A DNA stretch of 64,000 bases from Phycisphaeraceae bacterium (lineage in GTDB: Bacteria > Planctomycetota > Phycisphaerae > Phycisphaerales > Zrk34): positions 22,370 to 86,369 of the forward strand of contig JANQQT010000228.1 in assembly GCA_028284925.1 (NCBI GenBank), given 5' to 3'. Positions within the stretch are counted from its first letter, which is position 1, and every line of letters starts with the position of its first letter. Below are positions 1-9,247 of this stretch, piece after piece. The position numbers were made by a program, and so were the translations under genes. The notes under the pieces were generated by a model. The model was given only the letters and a program-made list of their open reading frames with translations, was not told the origin of the DNA and ran no database searches.

Positions 1-410
1 ACGAGTTCTGTGAAACGTGTTGCCCAGAGCTTCTCGTTGCATGTTCGCAGACCGTGTGGCGAATTGATTATCGGAATACGTGACGACAAATGATCTACCA
101 GCCAAGTATCCATCAGATAGCGATGATCAAACGGCGGCTCGGTTCGGATAAAAACGGCATCTACATCGTCTTCACTAAGGGATTCTATTTTACCACGTAC
201 AAACGGTCCCGCCGTCTTATCCGTGATTGCCGGGTCGGGCGTTACTGGTTCTGCATTAAAGATAACCTTGCCGTTAAGAAGGCTCATGCCGCCTGCAGGC
301 ACAAAAAACACGCGATGTCCGCGTCGGGCAGCTCCAACCATGAAGATAAATGACGTATCTTTCGATACGGCAACGGTTTCAAGCGGGTCCATGATAAAAA
401 CGTAATTCAT
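1..410 (-). CDS. gshB: Glutathione synthetase, N-terminal part (cut by window edge)
   Basis: Translating the minus strand from ATG at 410 gives an open frame of about 136 codons running off the left edge without a stop. It reads MNYVFIMDPLETV, then DTSFIFMVGAARRGH, FVRTEPPFD-like (IRTEPPFDHRYLMDTWLVDH) and NSPHGLRTCNEKLWATRF. These are the hallmarks of the N-terminal domain of ATP-grasp glutathione synthetase, which ligates gamma-glutamylcysteine and glycine. The family is normally about 310-330 residues, so the ATP-grasp domain lies outside the window. A GGAGG lies about 14 bases upstream of the ATG. The assignment is from recognised motif order; a sibling ATP-grasp ligase is the main alternative. 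Confidence 0.85.
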   Translation of the reverse strand, partial: MNYVFIMDPLETVAVSKDTSFIFMVGAARRGHRVFFVPAGGMSLLNGKVIFNAEPVTPDPAITDKTAGPFVRGKIESLSEDDVDAVFIRTEPPFDHRYLMDTWLVDHLSSRIPIINSPHGLRTCNEKLWATRFTEL

Positions 411-986
411 GCGATTTAGTTCCGTACCTCCGATGCGACACCGCTCATGCGGTTACATCATACCACCCAATTACGGCAGATTGGTGTAATTTGGATTAGC
501 CGTCTCCTGTGTTGGCGCCAGTTGGTTAGGTTATCGATTGATAATGAAGGATCAAGGAAGAACGCTTTGACGTAATGATTGCAAAGGTGGTGGGAACGAA
601 TCCGGGCTGGTCCAATAAATCCTCTGATCCAAGATGTTTACGAAGTCCTTTCTCGTGTCAACCGAAGTTGGCCAACAGAGAGGGTGCCACACACGATATA
701 GGCGACGGAGTGTGAGAATAGTAGGTTTTGGTGTCAAAAACGGCGTTTTGCTCGGCAGTTTGCTTAAGTGCCATTCAATCCCGGACGAATAACGTTATGG
801 ACGGTTTCCTTGTACTAGGAGAGATTGCATCGCGTATTCGGGATTCCATAACGAATTGGGGTTAGACGCTCGTGATATGGTCATTAGGAGAAGTACGGGC
901 CGACCCATTAGCGTGTATGCTCGCCGTATGCGTTCGACCGGCGTAGATGGACACGTTTCTTGTGAAAGGATAGATACCAGTAGTCC
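411..986. other. Intergenic region between gshB and the GGDEF/EAL gene
   Basis: About 575 bases with no ORF that resembles a protein and no tRNA-like fold that I can see. It must hold the divergent promoters of gshB and the GGDEF/EAL gene. I looked for a c-di-GMP (GEMM-type) riboswitch in front of the c-di-GMP gene and did not find its conserved core. Confidence 0.5.
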
Positions 987-3188
987 ATGAGCTTGATCCC
1001 CGTAAAATCATTCCGCGGGAAACTGGTGGTTTGTTCCGTCCTTGCGACGTTTATTGCCGTGGTGATTACCTGCGCGATGACGGTTGTGTTTAATACGCCG
1101 AATGTCAAGGACGCGGCCGCACTTGATCTTAGTCGCAGGGCACGCATACTTGCTGCGGGAAGCGGTGAGCACCTGGCGAATCATCGATTGGACGATCTGA
1201 AGGAACTTCTTTCATCTGTTAAATTTGATTGTGACATACTTGCCGCTCATGTCTTTGATCCTCAGGGCAATCTTGTTGCGGAAATACAACCACCCGGTGT
1301 GAGCATCCATCTTTCTGAATCACCTCCCAAACGCGATATCACCTGGCGTGGTGATTTGCTCACTGCCTCGAGCCAAGTCTGGTACAACAAGAAGCCGATA
1401 GGGACATTGGCTTTGTACAGCGATACAAGCGCGCGACAGGCTCCCTATCGGGCGCGCATTGCGATGGCCATCATTGCGGGTGTACTGGCTATTCTGCTGT
1501 CCTCGCTTTTGGCCATTCGATTCAGTCGAAAGATGGCCGGTCCTATCGATGAGCTTCGCGAAATTGCGGATCGTATCGCTTTCGACCACGACAATGTTAT
1601 CCCCGCGTCTCGAACGGGCAATGATGAGTTGGTCGATCTTACGGATCGGTTCAAGAGCCTGATGGTTGAGATTCAGATGCGCGATCTGGAGCTTCAGATG
1701 GCGCATGATCAATTGGAAAAACGCGTCAGTCAGCGAACAGCCGAGTTGGAAGCTCAAACCGCAACCCTCAATCAGGAAGTCAGCGAACGTAGACGTGTCG
1801 AGAAACAGCTTTGGCACAATGCGTTGCACGATGGTCTTACCAATCTTCCGAATCGCTCACTTCTTATGAGTCGACTTGAGCAATCTGTAGACCGAGCCAA
1901 ACGTCTGGATACCTATTACTTTGCTGTTCTCTATATGGACCTTGATGATTTCAAAATCATCAACGACTCGCTAGGGCATCAGGCGGGTGATGACCTTCTT
2001 CGAGGCATCGGTGATCGATTACAGACTTGTCTGCGAAAACTCGACATGACCTCCAGGCCCACGGATACCACCACGGCCCGATTGGGTGGCGATGAATTTG
2101 TCGTGCTTCTTGACGGCCTCAAGAGACCTGAAGATGCGGTGAGCGTTGCCCAACGAATTCGCGAGGTCATGAACCAGCCGTTCCAGATCGCCAACCGTGA
2201 GATCGTATCGCGAATCAGTATCGGAATTGCTACCAGTGACCATACACATCAGTCCGGCGGAGATATTCTTCGTGATGCCGATACCGCCCTTTACCACGCC
2301 AAGGCTGAGGGTAAGGGGTGCTATGCTGTCTTTAATTCCCAGATGCGTGAGAAAGCCATAGCAAGACTCGCGTTGGAAACCGACATGCATAAGATGATTG
2401 ATAACGGGGAACTTCGCCTTGTCTATCAGCCGATTGTCTCTCTCGAATCAGGTCTAGTTGAAGGATTTGAGGCTCTGGTGCGCTGGGATCACCCGGAGAA
2501 GGGCATCATCAGTCCTGCGGAATTCGTTCCCATAGCGGAGGAGACGGGCCTGATCGTTCCTCTGGGCAATTGGGTTTTGCTCGAAGCCTGTCGCCAACTG
2601 CAGCAATGGCGCGAGAGATTTGAGGAGCACCGTCGTATGACGGTCAGCGTCAACGTATCCAGCAGGCAGATCGTCGGCGACGAAATGGTAAAAGTTCTTG
2701 AGAATACGCTTGAGGAGACGCGACTTCCCTGTGAACTGCTCAATATCGAAATTACCGAAACGGTCATGATTCGGGATTTTGAACGAGCCCAGATTGTTCT
2801 CAACGAAATTAAATCCCGAGGTATTGGCCTCCGTATGGATGACTTTGGCACGGGATACTCCTCCCTGAGCTACCTTCACGCAGTTCCTATTGACGCGATC
2901 AAACTTGATCAGACGTTCATTCGCAACGCCGCCTTGGATGGGGAACACGGATCGACCATTCAGGCGGTCGTTACGCTTGCAAAAAACCGCGGGTTCAAAG
3001 TAATTGCTGAAGGCGTCGAAACGATCGATCACCTCATGCAGTTGCAGGCTCTGGAATGCGAATATGCTCAAGGTTACTTCTTTGCCAAACCAATGCTTGC
3101 CAGTGAAGTGGAGGACATGTTGATCAATGGCCCGTCCTGGCTGAAGCATTCGTCCGAACAGGACGAGGTATCCAGCGAACATCGTTGA
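987..3188 (+). CDS. Membrane-bound GGDEF-EAL cyclic-di-GMP protein with HAMP
   Basis: 733 residues. An N-terminal membrane helix (about 12-32), a periplasmic sensor stretch with little sequence identity, a second helix (about 153-175) and a HAMP-like linker with coiled coil (176-270) precede the catalytic domains. The GGDEF motif is intact (LGGDEF, 366-371), so diguanylate cyclase activity is possible. The EAL domain is also intact: EAL at 495-497 in EALVRW, NVSSRQ, EITE, DDFGTGYSS near 618, and AEGVET. All expected phosphodiesterase metal ligands appear present. It could therefore make or degrade c-di-GMP, with the periplasmic part as the likely input. It is monocistronic, with a weak ribosome site (GAAAGGA) about 18 bases before ATG. 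Confidence 0.93.
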   Translation: MSLIPVKSFRGKLVVCSVLATFIAVVITCAMTVVFNTPNVKDAAALDLSRRARILAAGSGEHLANHRLDDLKELLSSVKFDCDILAAHVFDPQGNLVAEIQPPGVSIHLSESPPKRDITWRGDLLTASSQVWYNKKPIGTLALYSDTSARQAPYRARIAMAIIAGVLAILLSSLLAIRFSRKMAGPIDELREIADRIAFDHDNVIPASRTGNDELVDLTDRFKSLMVEIQMRDLELQMAHDQLEKRVSQRTAELEAQTATLNQEVSERRRVEKQLWHNALHDGLTNLPNRSLLMSRLEQSVDRAKRLDTYYFAVLYMDLDDFKIINDSLGHQAGDDLLRGIGDRLQTCLRKLDMTSRPTDTTTARLGGDEFVVLLDGLKRPEDAVSVAQRIREVMNQPFQIANREIVSRISIGIATSDHTHQSGGDILRDADTALYHAKAEGKGCYAVFNSQMREKAIARLALETDMHKMIDNGELRLVYQPIVSLESGLVEGFEALVRWDHPEKGIISPAEFVPIAEETGLIVPLGNWVLLEACRQLQQWRERFEEHRRMTVSVNVSSRQIVGDEMVKVLENTLEETRLPCELLNIEITETVMIRDFERAQIVLNEIKSRGIGLRMDDFGTGYSSLSYLHAVPIDAIKLDQTFIRNAALDGEHGSTIQAVVTLAKNRGFKVIAEGVETIDHLMQLQALECEYAQGYFFAKPMLASEVEDMLINGPSWLKHSSEQDEVSSEHR

Positions 3189-3382
3189 GTTTCTGTTTGT
3201 TAGCCGTGAAATGGCTCAGGCATTCCAACACTTCTTTTTTTCCGCAATCTTTGATTTTTTCCGTGGTTCCATTAATGAAAATGTGCGTTCGTTGATTTTC
3301 AAAAATGGGGTTACAACGCATCCTGGATGCCCTATTCTATTGCTTTACGTTGTGTCCTTTATCAGGCCAAGGAGTGAACAGC

Positions 3383-4129
3383 ATGCATTCCCGGATTTTT
3401 CTATCGATCGTACCCGTCGTCCTGGTCGCAATTGCCTTTTGTCTTCCTGCGGTCACGCATGCAAAAGTCAAATCCAAACCGAAAAAGAAACGCGTCAATC
3501 CGGTTTTCGCACCGGTCAAGGATGATCCGGGCCTGCCACGCGTCCTTATCATCGGTGATTCCATATCAATCGGGTACACGCTGGGTGTGCGTGCAAATCT
3601 CAAAGGTAATGCCAACGTCCATCGCGCCCCAACCAATTGTGGGCCGACGACCCGTGGTCTTGCAAAGATCGATGAGTGGCTTGGCAAAGAAAAATGGGAC
3701 GTCATCCATTTCAATTGGGGGCTACACGATCTTAAATACATCACCAAGACGGGTAAACGTGTTCATCCGGACAAAGGAAAAATACAGGTTCCCAAAGAGC
3801 GGTATGAAAAGAACCTCCGCAAACTTGTCCAGCGAATGAAAAAGACCGGTGCTGTGCTGATCTGGTGTTCCACGACACCGGTCCCTGAAGGTTCGCATGG
3901 CCGTATCGCCGGCGATTCCGTCAAATACAATGCTGTCGCCAGGAAAGTCATGGAATCTGAAAAGGGTGTAATCACCAACGACCTTTATGCCTTTACCAAA
4001 CCCCAGCTCGGCAAAATCCAAAACAAGCGTGATGTTCACTTCCATCGGGCAGGAAATGCTGTAATCTCAAAGTACGTCGCAGGCGTTATCTTGAAGCACC
4101 TGCCAAGATCCAAACCCAAGGCTGACTGA
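3383..4129 (+). CDS. Secreted SGNH/GDSL-type hydrolase
   Basis: 248 residues from the ATG at 3383, chosen because AAGGAG lies 8 bases upstream and a signal peptide follows (MHSRIFLSIVPVVLVAIAF, cleavage near THA-K). Longer in-frame starts only add a poor leader. Block I is IGDSISIGY (catalytic Ser), a later NWGLHDL resembles the Asn block, and the C-terminal DVHFHRAG carries the Asp-His pair. The family hydrolyses esters or carbohydrate acetyl groups; substrate is unknown. A Lys-rich linker (KVKSKPKKKR) follows the signal peptide. It stands between the c-di-GMP gene and the secretion operon, about 60 bases upstream of the latter, so exported polysaccharide modification is a possible but unproven role. 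Confidence 0.8.
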   Translation: MHSRIFLSIVPVVLVAIAFCLPAVTHAKVKSKPKKKRVNPVFAPVKDDPGLPRVLIIGDSISIGYTLGVRANLKGNANVHRAPTNCGPTTRGLAKIDEWLGKEKWDVIHFNWGLHDLKYITKTGKRVHPDKGKIQVPKERYEKNLRKLVQRMKKTGAVLIWCSTTPVPEGSHGRIAGDSVKYNAVARKVMESEKGVITNDLYAFTKPQLGKIQNKRDVHFHRAGNAVISKYVAGVILKHLPRSKPKAD

Positions 4130-4188
4130 TTTTTCGCTTGATCTGACTGCGCGCATTCTGTTTGCTCGAAAATCCTGCATAAACTTTA

Positions 4189-5373
4189 ATGATGGTTTTT
4201 GATGAACTTACCCAACATGCCGATGCTCGGGCCATGGTCGATCATCTGCTTGCCCAGGCACTGCATCGGTCTGCGTCTGACATTCACATTGATCCTCAGG
4301 CCGACGGGGTGCATTTCCGTCTTCGAATTGATGGCCTTCTCCATGATCCTGAAGTCATCCCTGCAGAAGCCGGTCGTGCCGTTGTTACGCGCCTAATGGT
4401 TATGGCTCAACTTCTTACATACAGACTCGACGTTCCCCAGGAAGGTCGTCTGACGTTTGCTCCAAAGTCAAATGAGAGTCCATCCAAGGGGAATTCTTCG
4501 CAACATGGTCCAAGTAGGCTTTCTTCGCTCGTGGGAGGAAACTACAGCGGGGTGACTGTGGTGGATATGAGAGTGAGCGTGATGCCCACGACGCATGGTT
4601 TGCGGGCCGTTATACGATTACCTGCCGAGCTTGCCCAGCCTCGCCGGCTTAATGAGTTAGGTCTATCTGAGCCTCCGCTCAACGCTCTTCTTCAATTCGC
4701 CCAAATGGATACGGGTCTCCTACTTTTAACCGGTCCCGCCGGCTCGGGCAAAACCACTACCATCTACGCACTGCTTCAGCATATTTTTGATACGCAAGAC
4801 GGTGTCAGCATCATTTCACTTGAAGACCCTGTAGAACGCGACCTTCCTGGTGTTTCGCAAGTCCAGGTCTCTTCCCAGGGACAATTAACCTACGATCGTG
4901 CCCTTGCGGGCATTATGCGACAAGATCCTCAGGTTCTCGCCCTTGGCGAAATTCGTGATCGAAATACCGCGTCGATTGCGATCCAGGCTGCGCTTTCGGG
5001 TCATCGTCTAATCGCTACACTTCACGCAGGTTCGTCTGTCGCGGCGCTGGCTCGACTGATCGAGATGAATATCGAACCCTACCAGATTACCAGTGCTCTT
5101 TTTGGAGTCATCAATCAACGGCTTGTGCGAAGGTCTTTTGAATCCGACACATCAGACGATTATCGTGGTCGCGCGGTTATTGCTAACTTCACCGACGTCA
5201 ACGAAGCCCTCCGAAGCGCGATCATTGAGCATCCGGATTCCGATTCGCTTCATGCCGCCGTCATTGCACAGCCTCACTATCATTCGCTACGTACCGTAGC
5301 CGATGACCTCGTCACGAAGGGCGTCACACGCCGGCAGGAGGTCGAGCGCGTGCTTGGCCCAGTAGATCCATAA
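4189..5373 (+). CDS. gspE: Type II secretion/type IV pilus assembly ATPase (GspE/PilB family, short)
   Basis: 394 residues. It has Walker A GPAGSGKTT (182-190), an Asp box (SLEDPVERDLPG), a Walker-B-like RQDPQVLALGEIRD and a His box (ATLHAG), all diagnostic of secretion ATPases. Known family members power pseudopilus assembly as a cytoplasmic hexamer. This one is short: it begins directly in the N2 domain (ARAMVDHLLAQALHRSASDIHI), so the N-terminal GspE/MshEN domain is missing, and I see no tetracysteine zinc motif. A poorly conserved insert lies around 95-125. It is the first gene of an operon running to about 9.2 kb. PilT-like retraction ATPases are an alternative, but the neighbours favour GspE. 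Confidence 0.88.
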   Translation: MMVFDELTQHADARAMVDHLLAQALHRSASDIHIDPQADGVHFRLRIDGLLHDPEVIPAEAGRAVVTRLMVMAQLLTYRLDVPQEGRLTFAPKSNESPSKGNSSQHGPSRLSSLVGGNYSGVTVVDMRVSVMPTTHGLRAVIRLPAELAQPRRLNELGLSEPPLNALLQFAQMDTGLLLLTGPAGSGKTTTIYALLQHIFDTQDGVSIISLEDPVERDLPGVSQVQVSSQGQLTYDRALAGIMRQDPQVLALGEIRDRNTASIAIQAALSGHRLIATLHAGSSVAALARLIEMNIEPYQITSALFGVINQRLVRRSFESDTSDDYRGRAVIANFTDVNEALRSAIIEHPDSDSLHAAVIAQPHYHSLRTVADDLVTKGVTRRQEVERVLGPVDP

Positions 5374-5425
5374 CCAGTATATTGTCCAATACCTGCTGCC
5401 AATCGCGAACCTAGCCTTATTCATT

Positions 5426-6679
5426 ATGCCGGAACACGCCATTCAATCCGACTCGCTTCAGGCATTTGCGTATACCGCCCAGAGTCGCGAGGGCCTTTCT
5501 GTTAGTGGAACGATCGACGCCGTTGATGCTGATGAGGCGCGATGGCGTTTGAACGAAGTGGGTCTACGCGTTCTTGTTCTTCGTCGTGCGGGGCGTCCAA
5601 GCAAGACCAAATCCATTCGAAGTAATGAATTTCTCGCATTCAACCAGCAGCTCGCCCACCTTACGGAATCAGGCATGCCTCTCGAGCAGGGTCTCCGCCT
5701 GATTGCGACTGATATCGACTCTACGAAGCAATCCAACGCCATCAGCGCAATCGCAGACTCTCTCGAATCCGGTGACTCGCTTGCCGAGGCCTTTGAAAAA
5801 CACAGCTCTGTCTTCCCTGCTCTCTATGGGCGCGTTATCCAGGCTGGCGTCAAATCAGGCAACCTTAGTGGCATCCTGCTTAACCTGGGACAACATTTCG
5901 AACTTATCCAACGACTCCGCCGCACCATTTGGAACGCGGCTACTTATCCCCTCGTCATTTTGATTATGTTTCTAATCATTCTCAGTTTCATTGGCGCATT
6001 TCTTGCTCCGCAGATGGAAGCTCAGTTTGATAATTTCACTGACCTTGTAGACGATGCGCAATCCCTTCCATTAATTTCTCGTTTCGTTTTTGCGGTGGCT
6101 GAATTCATCCCATATTTCACAACGGTTTTTGTGCTTTCCGTTGTTGCCGTATGGTTTGCATGGTCTCGTCAGAAGCACCCAGACGCGGCTATTCCCGCCT
6201 CCAAACGTCGCTTATTACGTTTTCCTCTAATCGGTCGCGTTTTGTGTCATAGTCTTACCGCCCGTTGGTGTGGAGCGGTTGGTATGGGCGTCCGTGCGGG
6301 CCTTGATCTTCCGGCCGCCATCTCCTTGGCTGCCGATGCTGTCGGAACCAATGCGCTTGCTCAGGACAGCCAGATTCTCATCAAAGCTCACAGTGAGGGT
6401 CGACCGCTTGAGACGGTCGACACTCTCACGGTTTTGTCGCCGTCTGTTATAGTTGCAATGGATCTGGCGATGCAACGCAACGATTTGATACGAGCTCTTT
6501 CCACTCTCACCCAAATGTATCGCGATCAGGCCGAGCAGCGACTTGAAACGCTCTCTTCCGTCCTTCGCCCGATGCTCATTATCGTCGCAGGCGCTGTCAT
6601 CGCGGTCGCCATTCTTGGAATCTTCGTCCCTCTGGTACAGTTGATCGAAACGGTAACTTCATCAATAAACAATGCTTAG
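5426..6679 (+). CDS. gspF: Type II secretion inner-membrane protein GspF
   Basis: 417 residues with the classic two-repeat GspF/PilC architecture. An N-terminal FAYTAQSREGLSVSGTIDA segment is followed by FNQQLAHLTESGMPLEQGL, a membrane pair near 170-220, the second repeat (RWCGAVGMGVRAGLDLPAAI), and a C-terminal helix (MLIIVAGAVIAVAILGIFVPL). It is the polytopic platform that couples the ATPase to pseudopilin assembly. The stop overlaps the next gene by 8 bases, which indicates translational coupling. Confidence 0.93.
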   Translation: MPEHAIQSDSLQAFAYTAQSREGLSVSGTIDAVDADEARWRLNEVGLRVLVLRRAGRPSKTKSIRSNEFLAFNQQLAHLTESGMPLEQGLRLIATDIDSTKQSNAISAIADSLESGDSLAEAFEKHSSVFPALYGRVIQAGVKSGNLSGILLNLGQHFELIQRLRRTIWNAATYPLVILIMFLIILSFIGAFLAPQMEAQFDNFTDLVDDAQSLPLISRFVFAVAEFIPYFTTVFVLSVVAVWFAWSRQKHPDAAIPASKRRLLRFPLIGRVLCHSLTARWCGAVGMGVRAGLDLPAAISLAADAVGTNALAQDSQILIKAHSEGRPLETVDTLTVLSPSVIVAMDLAMQRNDLIRALSTLTQMYRDQAEQRLETLSSVLRPMLIIVAGAVIAVAILGIFVPLVQLIETVTSSINNA

Positions 6680-7814
6680 TTTCTTTCTACAGATTCACAG
6701 CACCCTCATATTCCTTGCCGTTGTTGCGGGGCCTTGGATCGCTGCGCTTGTATTCGAATCGATTTGTCGCACACGTCGTCGGCGACTCGCCACCATACTG
6801 ATCCATTTCAACCAGGCCATTCGTTGCGATCTCCCGCTCCCCGCCATGCTCAAAGCCGCCGCGCGCTCAGACGAAGATCGCATCGTGAGGCGCTACCTTG
6901 CCCAACTGGCTGAATGCCTGCAAAAGGGCGCTTTACTGAGTACCGCGATGCGGGAGTCCATTCGTTCTGTTCCCCAACGCGTCGTTGGTCTCATCTCTAC
7001 TGCCGAGCGTACTGGCAGCCTAAAGTCCACGATTAACTACCTGGCAGATGGCCTTAACCAAAGTATCCAATCCAGACGTAAGTCGTTCGCTGGAATCTAC
7101 ATCACCCTCCTTCTCTTCATGACTACCGCACATTTCGTCGTCGTCATGTTTAGAATCAACCCTGAACTGCAGCAATACGCGTATCTTTCAACGGACATTC
7201 TTGGTGTGTCGCAATATACCTGGTCCATCCTTGTATACTCAGTCATCACTGTTGTCGTTCTGGCCTACCTGCTAGTTGTTACCTCGGCGAGTGATCAAAT
7301 TAGCGCCCTACTGTTGCGATTTGCACATGCCTTTGATCTGATTTTGTACCGTATTCCTGTAGTTGGCGCGATTCAGCGCGATAGAGGCCTCACTGATGTC
7401 TGTCACGTTGCTGCTGGTGCCCTTGAAGCCGGGATATCCCTGAATCGCGCTATCGCGGAAGCGGAACACGTTGGCATCAATCGCGCCTTGCGGTCGCAAC
7501 TTCGTTGCTGGATTGTTCGCCTTGAAGCCGGTGATTCCCCCGCGGAGGCAGCCCGGAAGGCCCACTTACCAAGTCTTGTCGTCGGTATGGTGCGTTCCGG
7601 TACAGCGGCCGGAAATCTTGCTCAGGTGTTCGACTTTATGGGTCACTATTTTTCAGCCAAGTTCAGTCGCGCAGTCACAACGCTTCGTGCCGCCCTGGGG
7701 CCGACATTGGTTATCCTCATTGGTATCCTTACCGCCATTGTCGCGTATCAACTTATGCTCCCCTTTCTTGATGCCAAGCTCTGGGAACTTAAGGAGATGG
7801 GGGTGGGATCTTGA
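6672..7814 (+). CDS. Second GspF/PilC-like platform protein
   Basis: 380 residues, about four membrane segments, with a GspF-like repeat plan: HFNQAIRCDLPLPAMLKAAA, then SVPQRVVGLISTAERTGSL, and later DVCHVAAGALEAGISLNRAIAEAE and MVRSGTAAGNLAQVFDFMGHYF. It is clearly a paralogue of the gene before it but more diverged, and lacks the FAYxAxxxxG N-terminus. Paired GspF proteins are unusual; a heteromeric platform is the simplest inference. It overlaps its upstream neighbour by 8 bases and its downstream neighbour by 4. Confidence 0.85.
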   Translation: MLSFFLQIHSTLIFLAVVAGPWIAALVFESICRTRRRRLATILIHFNQAIRCDLPLPAMLKAAARSDEDRIVRRYLAQLAECLQKGALLSTAMRESIRSVPQRVVGLISTAERTGSLKSTINYLADGLNQSIQSRRKSFAGIYITLLLFMTTAHFVVVMFRINPELQQYAYLSTDILGVSQYTWSILVYSVITVVVLAYLLVVTSASDQISALLLRFAHAFDLILYRIPVVGAIQRDRGLTDVCHVAAGALEAGISLNRAIAEAEHVGINRALRSQLRCWIVRLEAGDSPAEAARKAHLPSLVVGMVRSGTAAGNLAQVFDFMGHYFSAKFSRAVTTLRAALGPTLVILIGILTAIVAYQLMLPFLDAKLWELKEMGVGS

Positions 7815-8200
7815 ACCTGGAATTCTCACTAAGAAATGGTCGGTCTTGCATTGCGTTTATCCTTACCGATGCCGTCCTCGCCCTCCTCATCGTTTCAACT
7901 CTTTTGTTGCTCCTTATCGTTTCGTCCAATCGAACTCAAAGTGCAGTGAGTCACCTTGCCCAATACAGGAACGCTGTTTTCATTGCTGAACGCGTTCTCT
8001 TTGATCTGCAGCAGGGTCGTAATATTGCATCGGTCAGGAAATCCATTGCCTCGGACGGCAACACGTCATTCACCGTTCGTCATCTCGAATCCGGCGGGAC
8101 TGTTCGCGGCCGTATTTGGGTAATTGTTGGTGTTACCCATGACAAAAAGCACGCTACGCTGATGGGACTTGTACGTCCGAAGGTTCTGAAAAAACCATGA
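7811..8200 (+). CDS. Atypical pseudopilin-like protein (GspI position)
   Basis: 129 residues starting at TTG, which overlaps the previous stop (TTGA). The N-terminus reads GRSCIAFILTDAVLALLIVS followed by a long hydrophobic helix, the shape of a type IV pseudopilin. Aligning to the usual G-FTxxE pattern places Ala at -1 and Asp at +5, so the canonical Gly and Glu are both replaced. The rest (AERVLFDLQQGRN) resembles GspI-type minor pseudopilins. It ends in an ATGA overlap with the next pseudopilin gene. Function as a minor pseudopilin is inferred from position and helix; processing by the prepilin peptidase is uncertain. Confidence 0.65.
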   Translation: MNLEFSLRNGRSCIAFILTDAVLALLIVSTLLLLLIVSSNRTQSAVSHLAQYRNAVFIAERVLFDLQQGRNIASVRKSIASDGNTSFTVRHLESGGTVRGRIWVIVGVTHDKKHATLMGLVRPKVLKKP

Positions 8201-8724
8201 TTCGATCTCATATCAGACAATCCGGCTTCACCATTATCGAACTTGTCGGTTCCCTGGCGGTCATGGCTGTTGTCATGCTTATCTCTGTCAAGATTGTGAA
8301 TACCACGCGCGTCGTCCAACGTGGCACAACTGGCGTTCATCAGGCTGACCGGAATCCTGTCCAATTTCTTGACCGTCTCCGCAGCGACATTTGGGGCGCA
8401 GAAGAATTCAGGCTAGGTAACCCTCAAACTCTTGCTATTTGGCGCATCGGTCGGAGCGGTAGGCCCTCTAATGCTGAATCCCCGGATCGAATGTTGATTT
8501 CCTGGCGGATCGATAAGAAACGCGGCATTCTCATCCGTCATGCCTCACAGGGCACAAGCGAGCCGCAAATAAATCAGTGGCGGATTGACAATCTTCGCTT
8601 TGCCTTTGAGCAGGATGGCGGCAGACTTATTCTTCGTCCTGCAAACCATTCTCCCACACGGGCTGTCATCCCGAGTGATTTCCACTTATTTGCACACCTC
8701 ATTAATCTTCAGGAGACCCGTTGA
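8197..8724 (+). CDS. Type II secretion pseudopilin (GspH/GspJ-like)
   Basis: 175 residues with a textbook prepilin signal: MIRSHIRQSG followed by FTIIELVGSLAVMAVVMLIS, cleavage after Gly10, Phe at +1 and Glu at +5. The body contains DRLRSDIWGAEEFRL and MLISWRIDKKRGILIRHA, the length and spacing seen in GspJ/GspH minor pseudopilins. It overlaps both neighbours by 4 bases. GspJ is my preference because of the position before the GspK-like gene. Confidence 0.82.
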   Translation: MIRSHIRQSGFTIIELVGSLAVMAVVMLISVKIVNTTRVVQRGTTGVHQADRNPVQFLDRLRSDIWGAEEFRLGNPQTLAIWRIGRSGRPSNAESPDRMLISWRIDKKRGILIRHASQGTSEPQINQWRIDNLRFAFEQDGGRLILRPANHSPTRAVIPSDFHLFAHLINLQETR

Positions 8725-9203
8725 ATCGTAACTTCGGACATTGTGTTACATCTCACATGCGTCTGGTCTCACCAGTTCGGCGATTACAACGCCCTCGTGG
8801 TTTTGTCACCATTATCGCCATAGCCATGATCTTCGTTGTTGCCGCCACGCTCATTACAATGATGGCCCGCGTAGGCTCGGAGGCCGCGGGACACCTTTCC
8901 GTCAGTTATCAGGCCCAACTCCGGCAACTTCTCCAAGCCGGTGGCGTTGCCGCGTGGTCCCTCCTACCGGATCAGAATCCGCAATCCAACACGCTGAATC
9001 TCTCACTTCCCGACTCACTCACCAAGCATGGCGCCAAAGTTACGCTCGAATCATTACTTTCGCCCAGCAAGCTTCGTATGAGTGTTAATATCGTTGCTGA
9101 ACTTGGCGGTAAAAAAATCCGCCAACGCATTATCTTTGTCAACGATAATAAGCGGTGGGGACCGGTTTCTGCCGACCTTGTGTTGTCGGCATCCAAACCT
9201 TGA
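8721..9203 (+). CDS. Short pseudopilus component, GspK-like N-terminus
   Basis: 160 residues from a TTG at 8721 that overlaps the previous stop and has AGGAG 5 bases upstream; an ATG at 8757 is an alternative start. It reads RPRGFVTIIAIAMIFVVAATLITMMARVGSEAA, a prepilin-type helix with the T-I-I-A-I-A pattern of GspK proteins, which naturally lack Glu5. GspK is usually over 300 residues, so this lacks the large helical domain. It is the last gene of the operon, 44 bases before the dehydrogenase gene. No GspD secretin, GspG or prepilin peptidase is in this window. Confidence 0.65.
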   Translation: MNRNFGHCVTSHMRLVSPVRRLQRPRGFVTIIAIAMIFVVAATLITMMARVGSEAAGHLSVSYQAQLRQLLQAGGVAAWSLLPDQNPQSNTLNLSLPDSLTKHGAKVTLESLLSPSKLRMSVNIVAELGGKKIRQRIIFVNDNKRWGPVSADLVLSASKP

Positions 9204-9247
9204 TGCCGATTACGCTATGGAAATCTCGATAGGCTTCTGGACTTTCA

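Noticed and set aside
411..986. c-di-GMP riboswitch in front of the GGDEF/EAL gene
   Set aside because: The conserved GEMM core was not seen in this leader.
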